Shown: positions 17,361 to 26,526 of the stretch, piece after piece | How positions within the stretch are numbered: the first letter of the stretch is position 1 | How the letters are laid out: each line of letters begins with the position of its first letter | Assembly (NCBI RefSeq): GCF_900113735.1 | Contig: NZ_FOQM01000003.1 | Location: forward strand, 62,001-126,000 | Source: Bradyrhizobium sp. Gha | Lineage (GTDB): Bacteria > Pseudomonadota > Alphaproteobacteria > Rhizobiales > Xanthobacteraceae | DNA length: 64,000 nucleotides | Direction: 5' to 3' | The notes under the pieces: model-generated | What the model saw: only the letters and a program-made list of their open reading frames with translations | The model's database searches: none | What the model was told of the DNA's origin: nothing | Translations under genes and position numbers: made by a program

Positions 17361-17448
17361 CGTCATTGCGAGCGAAGCGAAGCAATCCAGGAATCTTTTC
17401 CGTGGAGGCAGTCTGGATTGCTTCGTCGCTTCGCTCCTCGCAATGACG
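17361..17448. repeat. intergenic inverted repeat (type D, ~88 bp)
   Basis: Left arm 17361-17390 (CGTCATTGCGAGCGAAGCGA...) and right arm 17413-17448 (...TCGCTCCTCGCAATGACG) are near-perfect reverse complements, with a 22-base centre. It sits between convergent genes and would form a strong hairpin in both transcripts. The motif is a familiar dispersed element of Rhizobiales genomes. Confidence 0.8.
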
Positions 17449-17453
17449 GCGAG

Positions 17454-18347
17454 CTATACCAGCCGTGCGCGCTTGATCTCGCGGACCTGCATGGCGTGAT
17501 CGAGGCTTCGCACGATCTGCTCGCAGCGCCAGCCGGCATTGTCCTTCCCGATTTTGAACAGATTGTAGGCTGCCGCCGGATAGTGCCCGTGTGCGAGCGC
17601 GGACGCGGACGGCACGCCGATGGCGGGAATGTTGCCGTTGCGGCCTTCGAACCACATCGTCGAGTGGATGTGGTCGTGCCCGTGCAGGACCAGCTCGACG
17701 CCGTGACGCTTGAGCAGCGCAAGCAGCGCAGCCGAGTCCGTCAGCCGCTTCTGGCGTGCGTCGGATTTCAGCGGGTGATGCACCAGCAATACGCGGAAGA
17801 CGTCCTCGGCCGCCAGCTGGTCGAGCACGCGTTCGAGATCGGCGAGTTGATCGCGTCCGAGCGTGCCCGTCGCCATCAAGGGTGGCGTCGGCACCGCGCT
17901 GGAGAGGCTGATCAGTGCGGTCGGCCCGCGGCGGCGCAGGCTCGGAAACCCGACCCTGCCGTCGTCGCCTGTGAGATAAGGCGCGAAGGTCTCGCCGAAG
18001 CGGTGATACGTGGCCCGGACATAGGCATCGTGATTGCCCGGGATCGTCGTGACGCCGTCGGGCGGGCCGATCTCGTCGAGCCAGGCGCGGGCAGGCGCGA
18101 ACTCCGCCTCCATCGCCAGGTTGACGAGATCGCCTGTCACCGCGATGTGGTCGGGCGCCTGCGCCCGCAGATCGGCGACCAGCGCGTCGAGCACTTCGCG
18201 GCGCTGGTATTTGTGGCGGTTGCGCGTCCAGTTGACATAGCCGAGCGCACGCTTGCCGGCGAGCTCGCTCAGCCGCGGCTTCGGCAGGGGCGGCAGATGC
18301 GGGTCGGACAGATGGGCGAGCGTGAAAGGTGCCGAGAAGGATGTCAT
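17454..18347 (-). CDS. metallophosphoesterase (calcineurin-like)
   Basis: A 297-residue cytosolic phosphoesterase with the full dimetal motif set: LAHLSDPHL (D-x-H) at the start, VTGDLVN (GD), TTIPGNHD (GNHD), LLVHHP (H) and LVLHGHDHIH (GHxH). It hydrolyses a phosphomono- or diester; the length and the first motif resemble Icc/CpdA-type proteins, but the substrate is not certain. ATG 18347 (MTSFSAPF) is preferred; the frame is open for 31 more codons upstream. The start is 92 bases from that of the divergent Nudix gene, so the two share a promoter region. Confidence 0.85.
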   Translation of the reverse strand: MTSFSAPFTLAHLSDPHLPPLPKPRLSELAGKRALGYVNWTRNRHKYQRREVLDALVADLRAQAPDHIAVTGDLVNLAMEAEFAPARAWLDEIGPPDGVTTIPGNHDAYVRATYHRFGETFAPYLTGDDGRVGFPSLRRRGPTALISLSSAVPTPPLMATGTLGRDQLADLERVLDQLAAEDVFRVLLVHHPLKSDARQKRLTDSAALLALLKRHGVELVLHGHDHIHSTMWFEGRNGNIPAIGVPSASALAHGHYPAAAYNLFKIGKDNAGWRCEQIVRSLDHAMQVREIKRARLV

Positions 18348-18439
18348 CGCGCGCGATTGCCTCGCTATTCCCTTGCTGTAATGGCAAGGTCGCGACAACT
18401 GCGCAAGCGAAGCCTGAAAAGGCGCATCACGAGAGGCCA

Positions 18440-18931
18440 ATGGGGAAGCGCCTGGACGAGATCCGACGGAGATTCGAGCCGCTGCTGCGGCACGTCTTCC
18501 ACGCCTATTTCCTGGTGGTGCGTGGCATGACGCTGGGCGTCCGCGCCGTGGTGCTCGATGCCGACGACAAGGTGTTTCTGGTCAAGCACAGCTACGTCTC
18601 GGGCTGGTACCTGCCCGGTGGCGGCGTCGACTTTGGCGAGACCATGGAACAGGCGATGCGCCGCGAGCTCAAGGAAGAGGGCGATATCGACCTGACCGGG
18701 GAACCCGTGCTGCACGGCATCTTCCTCAACAGCCACATCTCCCGCCGCGACCATGTCGCGGTCTACGTGGTCAGGCATTTCCGCCAGGACCGGCTGCCTG
18801 CGCCGAACCGCGAGATCATCGAATGCGGCTTCTTCGACCCCGCTGCGCTGCCGGAGGGCACGACGCGGGGCACGCGACTGCGGATCGCGGAAGTGCTCGG
18901 CGGCAAGGCCGTGATGGCGACGTGGCGGTAA
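18440..18931 (+). CDS. Nudix hydrolase
   Basis: A 163-residue Nudix protein. The Nudix box runs from GGGVDFGETMEQAMRREL to KEEGDID: the last Gly of the consensus (EExGU) is replaced by Asp, a variation seen in this subgroup, while the metal-binding REL-x-EE core is intact. It would hydrolyse a nucleoside diphosphate linked to another moiety; the substrate is unknown. ATG 18440 (MGKRLDEI) has GAGAGG before it; the frame opens further upstream without a good start. Divergent from the metallophosphoesterase. Confidence 0.82.
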   Translation: MGKRLDEIRRRFEPLLRHVFHAYFLVVRGMTLGVRAVVLDADDKVFLVKHSYVSGWYLPGGGVDFGETMEQAMRRELKEEGDIDLTGEPVLHGIFLNSHISRRDHVAVYVVRHFRQDRLPAPNREIIECGFFDPAALPEGTTRGTRLRIAEVLGGKAVMATWR

Positions 18932-18989
18932 GGGGTCCATCGACTTTGCCAGGCATAGGTGATAGATCGCGCGAAGTTTCCAGGCTTCC

Positions 18990-20195
18990 ATGTTTCGGGC
19001 TGTCGACATGAGCACGCAAATGCCGGCTGTCGGCGAACGGAACGTTTCGTCCGATCTCGAGCTCACCATTTTGATGCCGTGCCTCAACGAGGCCGAGACG
19101 CTCGCGACCTGCATTGCCAAAGCACAGTCGTTCCTGCTGCGCACAGGGGTCGCCGGCGAGGTGTTGATTGCGGACAACGGCAGCACCGACGGCTCGCAGG
19201 ATATCGCCAGGCGCGCAGGCGCACGCGTCGTCGACGTTCCCGTTCGCGGCTACGGGGCTGCGCTGCGGGCCGGGATCGCGACGGCGCGCGGCAGCTATAT
19301 CGTCATGGGCGACGCCGACGACAGCTACAGCTTCGACCGCATCGACGCATTCCTGGAGCGGCTGCGCGCGGGTGACGACCTGGTGATGGGCAACCGATTT
19401 CGCGGCGGCATTGAACGAGGAGCGATGCCGTTTCTCCATCGTTATCTCGGCAATCCCGTCCTGAGCTGGTTTGGACGGCTCTTCTTCGGTTCGGGGCTTG
19501 GCGATTTTCACTGCGGCATGCGCGGCTTCTCCAAGGCCGCGGTGTCGCGGCTCGACCTGCGCACGACCGGCATGGAATTCGCAAGCGAGATGGTGGTGCG
19601 AGCGACCCTCGTCAGGCTGAAGATTTCCGAGGTGCCGACCACGCTGTCGAAGGACGGACGATCCCGTCCGCCGCACCTGCGGACGTGGCGCGACGGCTGG
19701 CGCCACCTCAAATTTCTGCTGCTGTATTCACCGAGGTGGCTGTTCTTCTACCCTGGCGCGCTTCTGGTTGCGGTGGGCACTGCTCTCAGCGGCCTGCTTT
19801 TCTTCGGGCCGATCAGAATCGGTGGAATAGGCTTCGACATTCGCACGATGCTGGTCGCGTGCACCTGCCTGGTCGTGGGCATCCAGGCCATCTGCTTTGC
19901 GACGATTGCCCGCAGATTTGCAGCGGAATTGAACCTTCTTCCGTCGCCACGACTTGGCCGCGTCATCGACGCGTTCACGCTCGAGCGTTTCGTCTTTGGC
20001 GGCGCTGCGATCCTCGCGATCGGGATCGTCGGCCTGATCACGGCGGTGGCCAGGTGGGGTGAAGTCAATTTCGGATCGCTTGACGTGTCGAGCCTGCTTC
20101 GGGTGGTGGCTCTCTCCACGACCGCGATCACCGTCGGTGCCCAGCTGGTCTTTACGGGCTTTCTCGCCGGCCTGATGTCGATCAAGCAGTCCTAA
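18990..20195 (+). CDS. family 2 glycosyltransferase, polyprenyl-phosphate type
   Basis: A 401-residue protein with an N-terminal GT-A domain (about 25-245): LTILMPCLNEAETL, ADNGSTDGS, a MGDADDSY metal site and DFHCGMRGFSKAAV acceptor region. This is the DPM1/GtrB pattern, which transfers a sugar to polyprenyl phosphate. Four C-terminal membrane segments (about 255-280, 295-320, 340-360, 375-400) anchor it. The start may instead be ATG 19008 (MSTQMP). The next gene, 34 bases on, encodes a polytopic protein of GT-C appearance, so the pair may make and use a lipid-linked sugar to decorate a glycan or protein. Confidence 0.82.
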   Translation: MFRAVDMSTQMPAVGERNVSSDLELTILMPCLNEAETLATCIAKAQSFLLRTGVAGEVLIADNGSTDGSQDIARRAGARVVDVPVRGYGAALRAGIATARGSYIVMGDADDSYSFDRIDAFLERLRAGDDLVMGNRFRGGIERGAMPFLHRYLGNPVLSWFGRLFFGSGLGDFHCGMRGFSKAAVSRLDLRTTGMEFASEMVVRATLVRLKISEVPTTLSKDGRSRPPHLRTWRDGWRHLKFLLLYSPRWLFFYPGALLVAVGTALSGLLFFGPIRIGGIGFDIRTMLVACTCLVVGIQAICFATIARRFAAELNLLPSPRLGRVIDAFTLERFVFGGAAILAIGIVGLITAVARWGEVNFGSLDVSSLLRVVALSTTAITVGAQLVFTGFLAGLMSIKQS

Positions 20196-20229
20196 GCATG
20201 CGCACGTCCCGGGATACAGTGGAAGGTCG

Positions 20230-21339
20230 ATGAAAATTCTCAAGCTCGCTTTCGGCCTGGTCTGCCTGCTGATCCTTGCCAGCAATATGCGCACGATGTC
20301 GCACTGGACCGAAGCGCGCGGCGTCTATGACGACGTCTGCTATTTGCGTCAGGCTCACCTGTTTCAGCTTTATGGGGTCGGCGGCCTCGATACGGACCTC
20401 TCCCGAGACGGGGATCACTTCCTGGCGCGCAAGCTGAAGGAGATCGGCTTTCCGCAGGAACGGCTCGCGCCGTGTCATCCTCCGGCCAGGAGCGGCAAAT
20501 ACGTCCTGCAATATCCACCGGGAACCGGATTTCTGCTGGCTCTGTTTCCGGAGGGGCATCAGGTGGTCCCGCTTTATGCGGCTGCGAGCCTGATCGTCAC
20601 CGGTTTCGCGCTGCTCGGCATCTTCGCTGCGCGGTCCTCTCCAACAGTCGTTGGAGCGGGGGTGTTCGGCGCCCTTGCCGTGTACATGATGATCAATCCA
20701 ACGAAGGCCAGCTATTCCATGGCCCCGACCATGGCGATCTGCGCCGCTGCGGGGTATCTGACCGCGCATTGGCTGGCCACGGGCAAGCGTGAAAAATCGT
20801 CGGTATCGTTGATCGGTCTCCTGCTCGGATTGTCGGTCAATTTCAGGCTGCCAAACCTGTTCCTGGTCGCAGGCTACGTCCTGTATCTGGGCATCGCGTT
20901 CCTCCGCGCGCGTACCGGCGCGTCATTCGTGCGAGGGTTGATCTTTTGTCTCGCCTATGTCGCCGGCATGATACCGACGTTGATTGCCAACGCCATCAAT
21001 GCCGGCAGTCCATTTGCGACGACCTACGGTTCGGAGGATGCCATCGGACCCGAATTGAACCTGGAAATTCTCGGCCATTATTTACATGACCCGCAATTCG
21101 GGCTGGTCCTGCTCGCGATCGGATCGACCGCGTGGCTGCTGCGGGTCGGCGACAACGGAGCACGGCAGGTCGCCTTGCTCGTCGCCTGCAATCTCCTGAT
21201 CAATCTCTTCTTCTTCCTGAGCCATCCGATTTTCACCCCTTACTACGTGGTTCCGGTTACCATGCTCTCGCTGTGGAGCGTTTGCTTCACCGGTGTCATG
21301 CGGCCGCCCCGCTTCGCCATGAAGGGGCAGCTCGGCTAG
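20230..21339 (+). CDS. polytopic membrane protein, possible GT-C glycosyltransferase
   Basis: A 369-residue protein with about eight to nine hydrophobic helices. The first periplasmic loop carries YDDVCYLRQAH, an acidic DD pair placed as in GT-C transferases that use lipid-linked sugars, and YPPGTGFLLA in the second loop. Sequence identity to a named family was not recognised. The preceding gene is a polyprenyl-phosphate type GT2, so a donor/acceptor pair is the working inference. ATG 20230 follows GGAAGG. The alternative is a transporter-like or O-antigen-modifying membrane protein. Confidence 0.6.
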   Translation: MKILKLAFGLVCLLILASNMRTMSHWTEARGVYDDVCYLRQAHLFQLYGVGGLDTDLSRDGDHFLARKLKEIGFPQERLAPCHPPARSGKYVLQYPPGTGFLLALFPEGHQVVPLYAAASLIVTGFALLGIFAARSSPTVVGAGVFGALAVYMMINPTKASYSMAPTMAICAAAGYLTAHWLATGKREKSSVSLIGLLLGLSVNFRLPNLFLVAGYVLYLGIAFLRARTGASFVRGLIFCLAYVAGMIPTLIANAINAGSPFATTYGSEDAIGPELNLEILGHYLHDPQFGLVLLAIGSTAWLLRVGDNGARQVALLVACNLLINLFFFLSHPIFTPYYVVPVTMLSLWSVCFTGVMRPPRFAMKGQLG

Positions 21340-21400
21340 GTGGACTGCGACCCCGCTCCGGTGGACCTTGGCCTTTCCAGATGCTACTGCGCTAGGCGAC

Positions 21401-21916
21401 ATGAACGATCTCGCAATCACCATCAGTCCCGAAGCGCCGGGCGACGCCCAGGCGATCGAGCGGCTGCACGAGCGGACGTTCGGCCCGGGCCGTTTCGTGC
21501 TCAGCGCCTATCGCATCCGCGAGCACGTCGATCACCTGCTCGACGTCTCCTTCACCGCCCGTATCGGCACGCTGCTGGTTGGCTCCGTCAGGCAATTGCC
21601 GGTCATGATCGGCGAGACACCTGCGCTGCTGCTCGGACCCCTCACGGTCGAGCCGCCGTTTCGCAGCCGCGGCATCGGCCGCATGCTGATGGAGCGGGCC
21701 TTGAAGGATGCGAAGGCCAGAGGGCATCGAATCGTGCTGCTGGTCGGTGACGAGCCCTATTACAGCCGGGTCGGCTTCAAGCCGGTCGCGAAGGGCCGCG
21801 TGACCATGCCGGGCCCGGTCGATGCCGCGCGTATCCTGGTGTTCGAGCTCGTTGACGGCGCGTTTGCGGGGGTCGCGGGCACCGTCGCTCCCGACTGGAG
21901 CAAGGCGCGGGGATAG
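21401..21916 (+). CDS. GNAT-family N-acetyltransferase, YhbS-like
   Basis: A 171-residue acetyltransferase. The acetyl-CoA pyrophosphate loop is RSRGIGRML, preceded by LLLGPLTVEPPF, and the YYSRVGFKPV segment is characteristic of YhbS-like members. ATG 21401 (MNDLAITISPEAP) is chosen over an in-frame TTG at 21368. Acceptor unknown. It is followed after 27 bases by a DUF1801 gene, so the two may be co-transcribed. Confidence 0.82.
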   Translation: MNDLAITISPEAPGDAQAIERLHERTFGPGRFVLSAYRIREHVDHLLDVSFTARIGTLLVGSVRQLPVMIGETPALLLGPLTVEPPFRSRGIGRMLMERALKDAKARGHRIVLLVGDEPYYSRVGFKPVAKGRVTMPGPVDAARILVFELVDGAFAGVAGTVAPDWSKARG

Positions 21917-21943
21917 CGCACCAATCACTGGGGCGAGGCTCAC

Positions 21944-22447
21944 ATGTTCCGCGTGACAGCCGATACATTGCAGGCCTATGTCGATTTCGATCCGGAGCGA
22001 AAGCGCGATCTGATCGCGCTGCATGAGCTGGTCGTATCGGCCGCTCCGGCCCTCAAGCGCTACTTCCATCGTGGAACGCCGGCGGGAGAGGCGGGAATGC
22101 GCATGAGGATGATCGGCTATGGAAAGTTTCGCTACGCCGTCAAGTCAGGAAAGAGCGTGGAGTGGCCGGTGATCGGCGTTGCGCTCCAGAAAAACTACAT
22201 CAGCGTCTATGTGGCGGTGACCCGGCAAGGCGCGCCGGTCGTATCCCATCATGCCGGAAAGCTCGGCGCGCTACGGCTGGGAAACAACAACTTCAGTTTC
22301 GAGCGCTTCGACGACCTCGAGCAGGATGCGGTATCGGCCCTGTTCGCCGAGGTTGCCGGCATCGTCAAGGCGGATCCTGAGAATCCCGTTCGCTACATGC
22401 AGGGCTCGTCGTCTGCCGGGGCCGTCGCTGCGACCCCAAAGCTTTGA
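21944..22447 (+). CDS. DUF1801-like protein
   Basis: A 167-residue protein, the N-terminal 120 residues of which follow the DUF1801 (YdhG-like) pattern: VDFDPERKRDLIALHELVV, then KRYFHRGTPAGE, GMRMRMIGYGKFRYAVKSGK, and the C-terminal LGALRLGNNNFSFERFDDL block. Function unknown; the fold is a small alpha/beta domain of possible ligand-binding role. ATG 21944 has a GGGGCGAGG ribosome site. Confidence 0.75.
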   Translation: MFRVTADTLQAYVDFDPERKRDLIALHELVVSAAPALKRYFHRGTPAGEAGMRMRMIGYGKFRYAVKSGKSVEWPVIGVALQKNYISVYVAVTRQGAPVVSHHAGKLGALRLGNNNFSFERFDDLEQDAVSALFAEVAGIVKADPENPVRYMQGSSSAGAVAATPKL

Positions 22448-22528
22448 ATGCGAAAGCCCGACACGCTATACCGTCGGCGCGGTTTATGCCAAAACCCGCT
22501 GGCGAAGCTGACGAAGGATTCTTGAAGT

Positions 22529-23299
22529 TTGGCCGCACCCAAGAAGGGCGCCCCGCCCGCGGAACGCCAGAACGGGATTGATCGGACCATCGATCTCCTG
22601 GAAGCGCTGCTGCATTTGCGCGCGCCATCCAAGCTCAGCGACCTCGCCAAGCAAATGGGCGCGCCGCGCTCGACGGTTTATGCCATCGCCAACCGCCTGA
22701 TCGAGGCGGACCTGCTCGAGAGTGTCGGCGAGGGCGGTCAGGTCTATTTCGGCAAGGCGGTGCACCTCTATGGGCGGGCCTATGCGGAGGCCAATCCCCT
22801 GCATCGCCGCTGCCGCGAGGCGCTCGACCGGCTGGCGACCCAGCACAGCGCGACTGCGCAACTCTGCGCCTTGCGCGGCCGCAAATATGTGGTGGTCGAT
22901 ACCAGGGACGGGTCGGGCCTGTTCAGGATCACGACGGATGTTGGCGTCGAAGTGCCGCTGCCGTGGACCGCATCGGGCCGGTTGCTGCTCGATCACATGA
23001 GCCCGGCAGAGATCCGCGCGTTCGTTCCGAAAGAGGATTTTCGCCTTCCGGACGGCCGCATGCTCGACATCGACGATTTCATCAGGGACGTGGCGCGCGC
23101 GCGGCGCGACGGCAAATGCGTGACGACGGCGCTGTCCGACCGGTTCACGTCATGCCTTGCCGCCCCCGTTCGTGACAAGAAGGGTGTCGCGGTCGCGACG
23201 CTTTGCTTCGTCGTGCCTGCGGATTCGGTGAAGGAGCGCAGGGCTGCGCTGCTCGACGATTTGGTCGCCACCGCAACCGAACTCTCGGACAATCACTGA
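22529..23299 (+). CDS. IclR-family transcriptional regulator
   Basis: A 256-residue regulator with an N-terminal winged helix (about 14-80; SDLAKQMGAPRSTVYAIANRLIEADLLE) and a C-terminal IclR effector domain (about 90-255; VDTRDGSGLFRIT, PLPWTASGRLLLDHM, DRFTSCLAAPVRDKKG). The start is TTG 22529 with GAAGGA 8 bases upstream; no nearby ATG gives a complete helix-turn-helix. It is followed by an MFS carrier, D-aminoacylase and RidA, so it probably senses an N-acyl-amino-acid or its product and controls that unit. A paired repeat sits in the spacer before the MFS gene. Confidence 0.85.
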   Translation: MAAPKKGAPPAERQNGIDRTIDLLEALLHLRAPSKLSDLAKQMGAPRSTVYAIANRLIEADLLESVGEGGQVYFGKAVHLYGRAYAEANPLHRRCREALDRLATQHSATAQLCALRGRKYVVVDTRDGSGLFRITTDVGVEVPLPWTASGRLLLDHMSPAEIRAFVPKEDFRLPDGRMLDIDDFIRDVARARRDGKCVTTALSDRFTSCLAAPVRDKKGVAVATLCFVVPADSVKERRAALLDDLVATATELSDNH

Positions 23300-23424
23300 T
23301 TGATCGACCAGCGGCGCGACGGCCGATGCCGCTGCTGCTCTCGTGGCGGCCGAATGTGCGCGAAGCCCAGGCATTCCCGCACGTCCACTCTTGACATCAT
23401 GCCGCCGGAATCTCTAACGTGACG

Positions 23425-23452
23425 CTATAAGATAATACAGTCCACTATAAGA
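23425..23452 (+). promoter_or_regulatory. repeated CTATAAGA sites before the MFS gene
   Basis: Two exact copies of CTATAAGA (23425-23432 and 23445-23452), 20 bases apart, about two DNA turns, within an AT-rich stretch ~90 bases before the MFS start. A plausible binding site for the adjacent IclR regulator or part of a promoter. Confidence 0.4.
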
Positions 23453-23540
23453 GACAATTTGACGTGCAGGTGTGGCGAGCTTTCCCGGTCCTTTGTGTCG
23501 GGGAGCGGCGCGATCCTGCGTTTCCAGGCGAGGATTCGAA

Positions 23541-24860
23541 ATGGCGAATGCAGGCCAACAGGTACCCGGGCGACGCTGGCTGATCGGTTGTCTCCTCGGC
23601 GTCGGAATTCTCATCAACTACATCGATCGCGTCGGGCTGTCCGCCGCGACGCCGGAGCTCACCAAGGAGCTCGGACTCACCGCCACCGACATCGGGCTGC
23701 TCGGCAGCGCGTTCTTCTGGACCTATTCGCTGCTGCAAGTCCCCGGCGGCATGGTGCTCGACCGCTTCGGCGTCACCACGGTCGGCCGTGCGTCCAGCTT
23801 CCTCTGGGCCGTCGCCGCCACCATCACCGCGCTCGCCAGCGGTCTCTGGGGCATCGCCGCGGCGCGCCTGTTGCTGGGCGTCGCGGAGGCGCCGGCGTTT
23901 CCGGCCAGCCAGAAAGCAACCGGTCACTGGTTTCCGCTCGACGAACGCGCGCGCTCGACCGCGATCTTCGATTCCGCTGCAAAGTTCTCCAACGTGATCG
24001 GCGTGCCGCTGGTCGCCTATGTGATCTTTCTCTATGGCTGGCGCTGGGGCTTTGGCGTCACCGCGCTGCTGAGCTTCCTGTATTTCGTCGCCTACTACCT
24101 CATCTACCGGAATCCGAGCGAGGATCCGAAGCTCTCGAAGGCGGAGCATGACTACATCATCACCGGCGGCGGCACACCGGAAGGCCCGGCCACGGCGGGA
24201 CAGAGCCGCATGCTCGGTTATCTCCTGCGCAACCGCAAGGTCTGGGGACTGACCATCGGGTTCTCCGCCTATGGGTATACCTTCTATCTCTTCCTCACCT
24301 GGTTGCCGGGCTATCTCGCCCAGACCATGCATATGAACCTGATGTCGGCGGCGGGCTATTCGACGATCCCCTGGATCTTCGCGACGCTGTCGGACCTGCT
24401 GATCGGCGGCTTCCTGGTCGATCATCTGATCGCGCGCGGCTACGACTCGACGCGGGTGCGCCAGTCGGTGATCATCGTCGGCATGCTGATGGGGCTCGCC
24501 GTGATCGGTGCCGCCTTCACCGTGAAGCCGGGCTGGGCGCTGCTGTGGTTGTCGATCGCGATCTCGGGGCTGTCGGCCGCGGCGCCGGTCGGATCCTCGA
24601 TCGTGTCGCTGATCGCGCCGAAGGGCGGGGCAGGAACCGTCGGCGGCATTCTGAATTTCACCAACAACATGATGGGCGTGCTCGCGCCGATCGTGACCGG
24701 CATCCTGGTCGACTGGACTCAATCCTTTGCCGGCGCTTTCATGATCGCAGGTGTCGTGCTGCTGATCGGCATCTTCTTCTACGTCGTGGTGCTCGGGCGG
24801 ATCGAATCGATTCCCGATCTCACCGAGGCACCGTTGCCAAACGCCGTACCGGTGCATTGA
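23541..24860 (+). CDS. MFS transporter, anion:cation symporter type
   Basis: A 439-residue carrier with 12 membrane segments. Its first helix reads GCLLGVGILINYIDRVGLSAA, the hallmark of the ACS family of major facilitators (importers of sugar acids and other organic anions); a second signature, AEAPAFPASQKATGHWFPLDERA, lies at ~115-140. ATG 23541 (MANAGQQ) is preceded by GAGGA. It runs 9 bases ahead of the D-aminoacylase gene. Import of an N-acyl amino acid or related anion is inferred from context. Confidence 0.85.
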   Translation: MANAGQQVPGRRWLIGCLLGVGILINYIDRVGLSAATPELTKELGLTATDIGLLGSAFFWTYSLLQVPGGMVLDRFGVTTVGRASSFLWAVAATITALASGLWGIAAARLLLGVAEAPAFPASQKATGHWFPLDERARSTAIFDSAAKFSNVIGVPLVAYVIFLYGWRWGFGVTALLSFLYFVAYYLIYRNPSEDPKLSKAEHDYIITGGGTPEGPATAGQSRMLGYLLRNRKVWGLTIGFSAYGYTFYLFLTWLPGYLAQTMHMNLMSAAGYSTIPWIFATLSDLLIGGFLVDHLIARGYDSTRVRQSVIIVGMLMGLAVIGAAFTVKPGWALLWLSIAISGLSAAAPVGSSIVSLIAPKGGAGTVGGILNFTNNMMGVLAPIVTGILVDWTQSFAGAFMIAGVVLLIGIFFYVVVLGRIESIPDLTEAPLPNAVPVH

Positions 24861-24869
24861 GGAGGGGGC

Positions 24870-26486
24870 ATGCCCCGGAATTCCGAGAGCAAGGATACGG
24901 TCATCCGCAATGCCCGGCTGATCGACGGCACTGGCGCGCCGTGGTTCGAGGCCGATTTGCGCATCAGCGGCAGCCGAATCGCTGCGATCGGCGCCGCCTT
25001 GCCTGCCGATGGGGCCGATGTCATCGACGCGCGCGGATGCTATCTCGCGCCCGGCTTCATCGACGCCCATTGCCATGACGATTTGATCTGCCTGCGCGAG
25101 CCTGACAGACCGGAGAAGGTGTTGCAGGGCGTGACCACGCTCGTGGTCGGCAATTGCTGCTTCTCGCTCTACCCCGCGACGGCAGCCTCAGCCGAGATGC
25201 TGCGCCTGCATTTCTCGGGACTGGCCGGTGAGGTCAGGACGAACGAAGTGTTCGACAGCTTCGACGGCTACCGGCGGGCCCTGGAGGGGCCGGGCGTGGC
25301 GCTCAACCTCGTCTCCCTGGTCGGACATGCCGCGATCCGGCTCGCCGTGCTCGGTTACGAGCGCCGCGCGGCGAGCGGCGAGGAGATCGCGGCGATGCAG
25401 GCGCTGCTGGCGCAGCAGCTCGCGCAAGGCGCGGCCGGCCTGTCGCTCGGCCTCGTCTATCCGCCGAGTGCTTTTGCCGATGCCGACGAACTGATCGCGC
25501 TGGCCGAGACCGTCAGGGCGCATGGCAAGCTGCTCACCGCGCACATCCGCAGCTATGAAGCGGGCCTGCTGCATTCCATCGACGAGTTCATTGCGATCCT
25601 GCGCGCCTCAGGTGCGGCGGGGCTGCTGTCGCATCTGCAATCGGCGGGCAAGCCGAACTGGGGCGCGATCCCCAGGGCGCTCGACCGGCTCGAGGCCGCA
25701 CGTGCCGAGGGGATCGACATCTCCTTCGACATGTATCCGTATCCCGCCGGCAGCTCCTACATGCTGCAATTGCTGCCGCCGGCCGCGCTCGAAGGTGGCA
25801 TCGACGCGCTGCGCGAACGGCTGCGCGATCCCGTCAAGCGCGAGGCGCTGCGCGTGCTGGTGGAGGAGGGCGATCCCGATCCGCATGCGGCGCAGTCCAA
25901 GATCGTGCTGATCGGCTGGCACAATGTGCGCATCTCCGGCACCGGCAATCCCGCGCTCAAGCCGCTCGAGGGCAAGTCGATGGTCGATGCCGCGTGCGAG
26001 CTCGGCATCTCGCCGTTCGATCTGATGGTCCGCTGCATCGAGCAGGACCAGGGCCAGACCGGCATCATCATGTTCCAGCTCGATGAGGCGGACTTGCGCG
26101 CCGCCTTCACCCATCGCCTGCACATGGTCGGCTCCGACGGCATTCCGCGTCCGGGCACCAAGCCGCATCCGCGCGCCTATGGCAGCTTCCCGCGTGTCGC
26201 CGGCCGGCTGACGCGCGAGCAAGGCTGGTTCACGCTGGAAGATGCCGTGCGTCGGATGACCGCGATGCCCGCGCAGCGCTTCGGCTTGTCCGACCGCGGC
26301 ATCTTGCGGCCGGGCATGATGGCCGATCTCACGCTGTTCGACGAGACCATCATGGACAAGGCGACCTTCGAGACGCCGACGGAAATGCCCGCAGGCATCC
26401 GCTCCGTCTTCGTTGCCGGCGAGGCCGTGGTCGCGGATGGACACAGCACCCTCGCACGGCCGGGCCGGGCCCTGGTCACGGGATGA
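24870..26486 (+). CDS. N-acyl-D-amino-acid deacylase (D-aminoacylase, amidohydrolase family)
   Basis: A 538-residue zinc amidohydrolase. The metal ligands match the D-aminoacylase pattern: HCH at 67-69, GNCC with Cys96, LTAHIRSYE, LLSHLQSAG, and VGSDGIPRPG with the catalytic Asp. N-terminal beta strands (VIRNARLIDGTG) belong to the small beta-sandwich. The reaction is hydrolysis of an N-acyl-D-amino acid to carboxylate and D-amino acid in the cytoplasm. ATG 24870 has GAGGAGGGGG 6 bases upstream, 9 bases after the MFS stop. With MFS and RidA it forms an uptake and catabolic unit. Substrate specificity not determined. Confidence 0.87.
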   Translation: MPRNSESKDTVIRNARLIDGTGAPWFEADLRISGSRIAAIGAALPADGADVIDARGCYLAPGFIDAHCHDDLICLREPDRPEKVLQGVTTLVVGNCCFSLYPATAASAEMLRLHFSGLAGEVRTNEVFDSFDGYRRALEGPGVALNLVSLVGHAAIRLAVLGYERRAASGEEIAAMQALLAQQLAQGAAGLSLGLVYPPSAFADADELIALAETVRAHGKLLTAHIRSYEAGLLHSIDEFIAILRASGAAGLLSHLQSAGKPNWGAIPRALDRLEAARAEGIDISFDMYPYPAGSSYMLQLLPPAALEGGIDALRERLRDPVKREALRVLVEEGDPDPHAAQSKIVLIGWHNVRISGTGNPALKPLEGKSMVDAACELGISPFDLMVRCIEQDQGQTGIIMFQLDEADLRAAFTHRLHMVGSDGIPRPGTKPHPRAYGSFPRVAGRLTREQGWFTLEDAVRRMTAMPAQRFGLSDRGILRPGMMADLTLFDETIMDKATFETPTEMPAGIRSVFVAGEAVVADGHSTLARPGRALVTG

Positions 26487-26526
26487 CGGCCCCGCCGTTT
26501 TAGTCTTCACACACAGGACGATACCA

